35,428 nt of DNA from Oscillospiraceae bacterium (GTDB lineage: Bacteria; Bacillota; Clostridia; Oscillospirales; Oscillospiraceae). Positions 31,063 to 35,428 of the stretch are shown here, one piece after another. The notes below the pieces were generated by a model. That model saw only the letters and a list, made by a program, of their open reading frames with translations. It searched no databases and had not been told where the DNA came from. The stretch spans positions 1 through 35,428 of the forward strand of contig JAFSZH010000040.1 of NCBI GenBank assembly GCA_017455685.1, given 5' to 3'. Each line of letters begins with the position of its first letter. Position 1 is the first letter of the stretch. The translations under genes and the position numbers were made by a program.

Positions 31063-31518
31063 GTGAAAGATCTGATCCTGACTTTTCTGGTGGCCATGGT
31101 CCCCGTGGCGGAGCTGCGGGCGGCGATCCCCTTCGGCGTGGCCCACGATCTGAATATCTGGACGGCCATCTGGGTGTCGGTGCTGGGAAATCTGGTGCCG
31201 GTGCCGTTCATCCTGCTTTACATCCGGCCGATCTTCGCCTGGCTGCGCAGGACCCACGCAAAGCTGGACGGGCTGGTGACCTCCCTGGAAAAGCGGGCGG
31301 AGAGCAAGCGGGAGACCGTGGACAGGTACGCCTTCTGGGGCCTGGTGATCCTGGTGGCCATCCCGCTGCCCGGCACCGGCGCCTGGACGGGCGCTCTGGT
31401 GGCGGCCATGATGGATATCAGGCTGCGGAAAGCCATTCCCGCCATCGTGGCGGGCGTGATCATCGCCGCCGTGATCGTCTCGGTGATCACCTACGGCGCC
31501 TCCGTGCTGATCTTCTGA
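31063..31518 (+). CDS. Small multidrug export-like membrane protein (Sm_multidrug_ex family)
   Basis: A 151-residue protein with about four membrane helices, starting at GTG. LTFLVAMVPVAELRAAIPFGVAHDLNIWTA, SVLGNLVPVPFILLYIRPIFAWLR, and the glycine-rich re-entrant region LVILVAIPLPGTGAWTGALVAAMMDIR match the Sm_multidrug_ex family. Despite the name, the function is not established. The P-GTGAWTG and PVAELRAAIP motifs recall DedA-like folds. The gene follows the P-type ATPase gene and ends at a bidirectional terminator. Confidence 0.85.
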   Translation: MKDLILTFLVAMVPVAELRAAIPFGVAHDLNIWTAIWVSVLGNLVPVPFILLYIRPIFAWLRRTHAKLDGLVTSLEKRAESKRETVDRYAFWGLVILVAIPLPGTGAWTGALVAAMMDIRLRKAIPAIVAGVIIAAVIVSVITYGASVLIF

Positions 31519-31527
31519 GCAGAGTAT

Positions 31528-31561
31528 AAAAAGGACCCGGGCCGTCGGCCCGGGTCCTTTT
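31528..31561. terminator. Bidirectional terminator between the export gene and the aminopeptidase gene
   Basis: An 11-bp GC stem (31533-31543 with 31547-31557) with a GTC loop is flanked by AAAAA on the left and TTTT on the right. Confidence 0.95.
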
Positions 31562-31576
31562 CGTTTGATCCCGTTT

Positions 31577-33382
31577 TCAGATGGGGCGGGTGGCGTTTTT
31601 GAGCCAGGAGCGTTCCTCCTCGCTCACCTGGGGGGCCATGACCTCCCAGACCATGGCGTGATACTCGTTGAGCTGCCGCCGCTCCGTCTCGTTGAGCTGG
31701 GCGGGGTCCACCGCGTCCAGGTCGATGGGCACGCAGGTCAGGTTCTCAAAATACATGAACTGTCCGTACTCGTTCTTCACGCCCTTGCGGCACAGGAGCT
31801 CGCTTTCGATGCGCACGCCGAACTTGCCCTCAAAATACAGTCCGGGCTCGTCGGTGGTGACCATGCCCTCCTCCAGCACGCTGCCCTCGCTCCGGTCCGG
31901 GGAGGGACGCCAGCGGAAGCCGTTGGGGCCCTCGTGGACGTTGAGGATGTGTCCCACCCCGTGGCCGGTGCCGTGCTTGTAATCCAGGTCGGCCTCCCAC
32001 ATGGGCCCCCTGGCCAGCACGTCCAGATTCACGCCGGTGCAGCCGTAGAGGAACCGGGCGTTGGCCAGCTGCAGGTGGGAGCGCAGCACCCGGGTGAACA
32101 CGCTCTTCATTTCGTCGCTCACCGGGCCCAGAGCGATGGTGCGGGTGATGTCGGTGGTGCCTTCCCGGTAATGCCCGCCGGAGTCCACCAGCAGCAGTCC
32201 GTGGGGTTCCAGAGGCGCGTCCGTCTCGGGGGTGGCGCTGTAATGGATGACGGCGCCGTGGGCGTTGTATCCGGCAATGGTGGAAAAGCTCAGGTCCAGG
32301 AAGCCCTCCTGCTCCGCCCGGCGCGCCGCCAGATAGTCGGAAACGGAGATCTCCGTCATGGGGATCTTGCCCACGTTGGTTTTCAGCCAGTACAGGAAGC
32401 TGATCATGGCCCGGGCGTCCTTTTGGTGGGCAAGGCGGTTGTTGGCCTGCTCCACCGGGTTTTTGATGGCCCGCATCCTGACCGTGGGGTTGGGCTTTTC
32501 GATGAGCGCCGCGCCGCTGAGGGCACTGAGCAGCCGGGTATTGCACACCTTGGGGTCCAGCAGCACCTTCGTCCCGGCGGGCAGGGCGGCGGCGTAGTCG
32601 TAAAAGCTCTCGTAGGGCCGGACCTCCACGCCCAGACCGGAGAGATACGCCTTCACCTCGTCGTCGAGGGCTGCCTCCTGCACGAACCAGAAGCACTTGT
32701 CCGCCGTCAGCGCCAGATAGCTCAGCACCACCGGCACGCTGTCGATGTCTCCGCCGCGAACGTTCAGCAGCCAAGCCTCGTCATACAGACAGGAGAGCAG
32801 ATGCACCTCCGCCCCGGCCTCCGCCATGGCGGCGCGGACCGCGGCGAGCTTCTCCGCCGCAGGACGTCCGGAATACTTCTCCGGCAGCACCCAGGCCGGC
32901 CGGCAGGAGAGTGGTGGCCGATCCTCCCAGATGAGGCCGATCAGATCTTCGTCAACGGCCAGAGAGCCCTTCTTTTCCTTCACCAGCGCTTCGAACTGCC
33001 GCCCCAGAGCGGCGTTGATCACCCGGCCGTCAAAGCCCAGCACGGCGCCTTCCCCCAGAGCGGAACGCAGGTACGCCATCACCGTGGGCACGCCCTCCTC
33101 GCCCATTTTATAGAGGGTGACGCCGGTGCCGGCCAGCTGCTTTTCCGCCTGCAGGAAGTAGCGCCCGTCGGTCCAGAGCCCGGCCTCCGTCATGGTGATC
33201 ACGGCGGTGCCGGCGCTGCCGGAGAAGCCGGTGATATATTTTCTCGCCTTGAAGTGCTCGCCCACGTACTCGGACTCGTGAAAGTCCGCCGTGGGAACCA
33301 CGTACGCGGCGATATGACGCTTTTCCATTTCCGTCCGGAGCCGGGCCAGCCGCTCCGGGATCATGCTGTTGTTTCGTTCCAT
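31577..33382 (-). CDS. Xaa-Pro aminopeptidase (M24B, three-domain APP type)
   Basis: A 601-residue dinuclear metallopeptidase that removes an N-terminal residue preceding proline. Two creatinase-like N-terminal domains (YVVPTADFHESEYVGEHF, ITGFSGSAGTAVIT, LWTDGRYFLQA) precede the pita-bread domain. Metal ligands are visible: Asp in LLLVDSGGHY, Asp in GTTDITRTI, His in HGTGHGVGH, Glu in TDEPGLYFEG and Glu in GVRIESELL. The size is that of the long three-domain form, not the 440-residue PepP. GGGAGGAATAACAC precedes the ATG. The gene is third in a minus-strand operon, three bases after the methyltransferase gene. Confidence 0.96.
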   Translation of the reverse strand: MERNNSMIPERLARLRTEMEKRHIAAYVVPTADFHESEYVGEHFKARKYITGFSGSAGTAVITMTEAGLWTDGRYFLQAEKQLAGTGVTLYKMGEEGVPTVMAYLRSALGEGAVLGFDGRVINAALGRQFEALVKEKKGSLAVDEDLIGLIWEDRPPLSCRPAWVLPEKYSGRPAAEKLAAVRAAMAEAGAEVHLLSCLYDEAWLLNVRGGDIDSVPVVLSYLALTADKCFWFVQEAALDDEVKAYLSGLGVEVRPYESFYDYAAALPAGTKVLLDPKVCNTRLLSALSGAALIEKPNPTVRMRAIKNPVEQANNRLAHQKDARAMISFLYWLKTNVGKIPMTEISVSDYLAARRAEQEGFLDLSFSTIAGYNAHGAVIHYSATPETDAPLEPHGLLLVDSGGHYREGTTDITRTIALGPVSDEMKSVFTRVLRSHLQLANARFLYGCTGVNLDVLARGPMWEADLDYKHGTGHGVGHILNVHEGPNGFRWRPSPDRSEGSVLEEGMVTTDEPGLYFEGKFGVRIESELLCRKGVKNEYGQFMYFENLTCVPIDLDAVDPAQLNETERRQLNEYHAMVWEVMAPQVSEEERSWLKNATRPI

Positions 33383-33385
33383 GTG

Positions 33386-34120
33386 TTATTCCTCCCGAAT
33401 CGCGGTAATGAACAGCCGCCCCTGCTCCGCCTGGGGACCGGTGCGGCAGACCTCCGCGCTGTGAAATCCGGAGCGCTCCAGCGCCGCGCACAGGTCGTCC
33501 GGCGCGTGAAGATACTCCACGTGTTCCTCCTGCTCCCGGGTCCAGAGCTGTCCCCGGGGCCGGAAAATATCCATGCCGTAGTGGAGCGCGTCCCCCTCCA
33601 GCTCCGCCCGCCAGAGGCAGAGCACGTCCTCGCTCTCGTCCACGAAGCACTGCCCGTCCAGGGAGCGCAGCCTCTCCGGGGACAGGACGTCGAAGCACAG
33701 GACGCCGCCGGGGGAGACGAACAGCCGCAGCCGTTCCAGCGCCGCGGTCAGCGCCTCCGGGGGCAGATAGTTGAAGCCGTCCAGACAGCAGACCGCCGCG
33801 TCCACGGTGTCGTAAAGGTCCAGCTCTTCTGCCCGCTGGCACAGCAGCATGGGGGGAGTGACGCCCTCGGGCAGGGAAAAGAGCTTCTGCTGGAAAACGC
33901 TGAGCATCTCCGCCGAGGCATCCACGGCGATGAGCTCATAGCCCCGCCGGGCCAGCAGCAGGGAGAGGGCGCCGGTGCCGCAGCAAAGATCCAACACCGT
34001 ATGAACGGCCCTGCCGCTGCGGGCAAAGGCCGTTTCATACCAGTCTGTCAGAGCCTCGTACGGCACGTCCCCGGTGAGCTCGTCATACCGGGCGGCGAGA
34101 GGGCCGTAAGGAACGCTCAT
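33386..34120 (-). CDS. Class I SAM-dependent methyltransferase
   Basis: A 244-residue methyltransferase. The SAM site is VLDLCCGTGALSLLLARRG (motif I), with IAVDASAEML (acidic residue of motif II) and the later VDAAVCCLDGFNYLPP. The YGPLAARYDELTGDVPYEALTDWYE start is typical of small-molecule or tRNA-neighbour methyltransferases found beside YerC-type regulators. The ATG overlaps the stop of the upstream gene by four bases (ATGA), a sign of coupled translation. The substrate is unknown. Confidence 0.9.
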   Translation of the reverse strand: MSVPYGPLAARYDELTGDVPYEALTDWYETAFARSGRAVHTVLDLCCGTGALSLLLARRGYELIAVDASAEMLSVFQQKLFSLPEGVTPPMLLCQRAEELDLYDTVDAAVCCLDGFNYLPPEALTAALERLRLFVSPGGVLCFDVLSPERLRSLDGQCFVDESEDVLCLWRAELEGDALHYGMDIFRPRGQLWTREQEEHVEYLHAPDDLCAALERSGFHSAEVCRTGPQAEQGRLFITAIREE

Positions 34121-34422
34121 TCGTTTTCTTCTTCCTGCTTTTTCAGCCGCTCGAAAGCCACGGCGTAGCCGTCGGCACCGTACTGCAGGGAACGGTTGAC
34201 CCGGCTGATGGTGGCGCTGGAAGCGCCGGTGCGCTCCAGAATGTCGTTGTAGATCAGCCCGTCGTTGAGCAGGACGGCCACCTGGAACCGCTGTTCCATG
34301 GCCTGCAGCTCCGACACGGTGCACAGGTCTTCAAAGAACTTCATTACCTCGTCCACGGTCTCCAGGGTCAGGATCGCCTTGTACATTTCCAGATTCCGCG
34401 TCTTTTTGATTCTTTTGTTCAT
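34117..34422 (-). CDS. YerC/YecD-type TrpR-like regulator
   Basis: A 101-residue protein of the TrpR superfamily (YerC/YecD). LETVDEVMKFFEDLCTVSELQAMEQRFQVAVLL is the core and YNDILERTGASSATISRVNRSLQYG is the helix-turn-helix. It is known as a DNA-binding family, but tryptophan binding is not expected because trp genes are absent here. It is first in the operon with the methyltransferase and aminopeptidase genes. A 5-base inverted repeat (34448-34461) upstream might be its own operator. Confidence 0.92.
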   Translation of the reverse strand: MNKRIKKTRNLEMYKAILTLETVDEVMKFFEDLCTVSELQAMEQRFQVAVLLNDGLIYNDILERTGASSATISRVNRSLQYGADGYAVAFERLKKQEEENE

Positions 34423-34447
34423 GATAATATAGTCCTTTATCGTATTA

Positions 34448-34461
34448 ACGGATTACTCCGT
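34448..34461 (-). promoter_or_regulatory. Short inverted repeat upstream of the TrpR-like gene
   Basis: ACGGA and TCCGT with a 4-base centre, 26 bases before the start codon. It is short and could be chance; I found no clear promoter for this operon. Confidence 0.3.
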
Positions 34462-34581
34462 GACAAGTATTGTACTCTGCCAGAACGCAAAAGTAAATAG
34501 TGCAGTTTGACGATTTAAAGAAAGATTTTTTGACGACACGGGCTCTGGAAACAATTTGCGGCGAAATCGGCAAAGAACCTA

Positions 34582-34610
34582 TTGCCCGCGGGCGCAAAAT
34601 CATGTATTAT
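34582..34610 (+). promoter_or_regulatory. Sigma-A promoter of the nfeD gene
   Basis: TTGCCC (34582-34587), a 17-base spacer and TATTAT (34605-34610). The leader is about 30 bases. Confidence 0.75.
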
Positions 34611-34644
34611 ATATGGTCAGAAGACAAAAGGAGGTGCATTGCCA

Positions 34645-35082
34645 ATGACAACAGAAGTCATCTTCTGGATCGTCGCCCTGGTGGTGTTTGTCGTTGTGGA
34701 AGCGGTAACGGTGGGGCTGGCCTCCATCTGGTTTGCCCTGGGGGCTCTGGCGGCGCTGATCTGCGCGGCGCTCCACGCGCCCATCTGGCTGCAGGTGCTG
34801 TGGTTTCTGGTGATCTCCGTGGTCACGCTGCTGCTGACCCGTCCGCTGGTGAAGAAATACGTCAAGGGCCACGCCGTGGCCACCAACGCCGACAGGAATA
34901 TCGGCCGGACGGCAATCGTCACCGAGCGGATCGACGACGTGGCCGGGACCGGCGCCGTGAAGCTGGACGGCCTGGTCTGGAGTGCCCGCAGCGCGGACGG
35001 CGAAAGCGTCGTCGAAGAGGGCCGCCAGGTCGTCGTCAGGGAGATCCAGGGCGTCAAGCTCCTGGTGGAAGAAAAACAATAA
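34645..35082 (+). CDS. NfeD-family membrane protein (short form)
   Basis: A 145-residue protein. Two or three N-terminal helices (VIFWIVALVVFVVVEAVTVGL, IWFALGALAALICAAL, VLWFLVISVVTLLLTRPLV) are followed by a soluble OB-fold domain (NIGRTAIVTERIDDVAGTGAVKLDGLVWSARS). This is the short NfeD1b type, which works with SPFH proteins in membrane microdomain or quality-control complexes. The ATG at 34645 lies ten bases after AGGAGG; an in-frame TTG at 34639 is closer but less likely. The SPFH gene follows 37 bases later. Confidence 0.92.
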   Translation: MTTEVIFWIVALVVFVVVEAVTVGLASIWFALGALAALICAALHAPIWLQVLWFLVISVVTLLLTRPLVKKYVKGHAVATNADRNIGRTAIVTERIDDVAGTGAVKLDGLVWSARSADGESVVEEGRQVVVREIQGVKLLVEEKQ

Positions 35083-35119
35083 AAACGGGTATTCTTTATT
35101 CTTAAGGAGGTAATTTCTC

Positions 35120-35428
35120 ATGCCTGGTATTCTTATTGCTCTGGCCGTGGTCGCCGTGGTGATCCTGGTCATCGTCATCCCCAATATCTGCATCGTGCAG
35201 CAGGGACGCGCCTACGTCATCGAGTTCCTGGGCGCCTACCGCACCACCTGGCAGATGGGCCTGCACCTGAAGGTACCTTTTGTGGAGCGCATCGCCCGCA
35301 AGGTCTCCCTGAAGGAGCAGGTGGCGGACTTCCCGCCCCAGCCCGTGATCACCAAGGATAACGTCACCATGCAGATCGACACCGTGGTGTTCTTCCAGAT
35401 CACCGACCCCAAGCTGTACACCTACGGC
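35120..35428 (+). CDS. SPFH/stomatin-like (QmcA-type) membrane protein, N-terminal part
   Basis: The first 103 residues; the gene runs off the window. An N-terminal membrane anchor (LIALAVVAVVILVIVIPN) is followed by the SPFH domain start: IVQQGRAYVIEFLGAYRTTWQMGLHLKVPFVERIARKVSLKEQV and VITKDNVTMQIDTVVFFQITDP. These proteins form large rings at the membrane and are usually paired with NfeD, as here. AAGGAGG precedes the ATG. Confidence 0.93.
   Translation, partial: MPGILIALAVVAVVILVIVIPNICIVQQGRAYVIEFLGAYRTTWQMGLHLKVPFVERIARKVSLKEQVADFPPQPVITKDNVTMQIDTVVFFQITDPKLYTYG

Noticed and set aside
28608..31211. Minus-strand open frame of 867 codons
   Set aside because: Antisense to the P-type ATPase gene; histidine- and glycine-rich with no family pattern.
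31565..34168. Plus-strand open frame of 867 codons
   Set aside because: Antisense to the aminopeptidase and methyltransferase genes, which have all catalytic residues.

Overview
The window looks like chromosomal DNA from a GC-rich, anaerobic, spore-forming gut Firmicute, most likely an Oscillospiraceae-type Clostridium relative. That placement is inference. It rests on the SpoVB/MazG/HU/RqcP gene neighbourhood known from Bacillota, a YerC-type TrpR-family regulator, a DacF-like carboxypeptidase, strong AGGAGG ribosome sites, sigma-A promoters with 17-bp spacers, and a very large Cna-B/Spy0128/BspA-repeat surface protein of the kind common in this group. I saw no tRNA, rRNA, CRISPR array, insertion sequence or phage gene.

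Layout. 1-534 is the 3' part of a GAPDH gene with a strong terminator. 826-12872 is one giant cell-wall adhesin (about 4,014 codons when joined). It has a signal peptide, PTEE repeats, SpaA-like domains, BspA-type leucine-rich repeats, Cna-B and Spy0128-like isopeptide domains and a C-terminal sorting signal. It is broken by two in-frame TAG codons (2671 and 9933) and by a frame change at an (AT)3 run near 7894. 13073-15984 holds a PH-domain membrane protein, a Cof-type HAD phosphatase, a flavin reductase with a PCP_red-like tail and an unknown membrane protein. 16159-20304 is the SpoVB-like flippase, mazG, hup and lspA, then a convergent rqcP and small P-loop ATPase pair. 20419-23376 holds pgi, a GtrA protein and a D,D-carboxypeptidase. 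23377-23662 is an intergenic region with DnaA-box-like sites and repeated TATTCAT motifs. 23663-28446 holds a cysteine desulfurase, mtaB and the serine pathway genes serC-serA. 28581-31518 holds a CtpE-like P-type ATPase and a small export protein. 31577-34422 is a minus-strand operon of a TrpR-family regulator, a methyltransferase and an Xaa-Pro aminopeptidase. 34645 to the end is an NfeD protein and a truncated SPFH/stomatin gene.

How the genes fit together. Most are housekeeping: glycolysis (GAPDH, Pgi), serine synthesis (SerC and SerA overlap and are probably translationally coupled), thiolation of tRNA (MtaB beside a sulfur-supplying desulfurase), cell envelope (flippase, LspA, carboxypeptidase, GtrA) and ribosome rescue (RqcP). 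The unusual object is the adhesin. All 25 clear gene ends visible in the window, including the adhesin's own final stop, use TAA or TGA. TAG occurs in a reading frame only at the two internal adhesin positions. This could be amber readthrough, a decaying gene, or assembly damage in a repeat-rich gene. The sequence alone cannot settle which.
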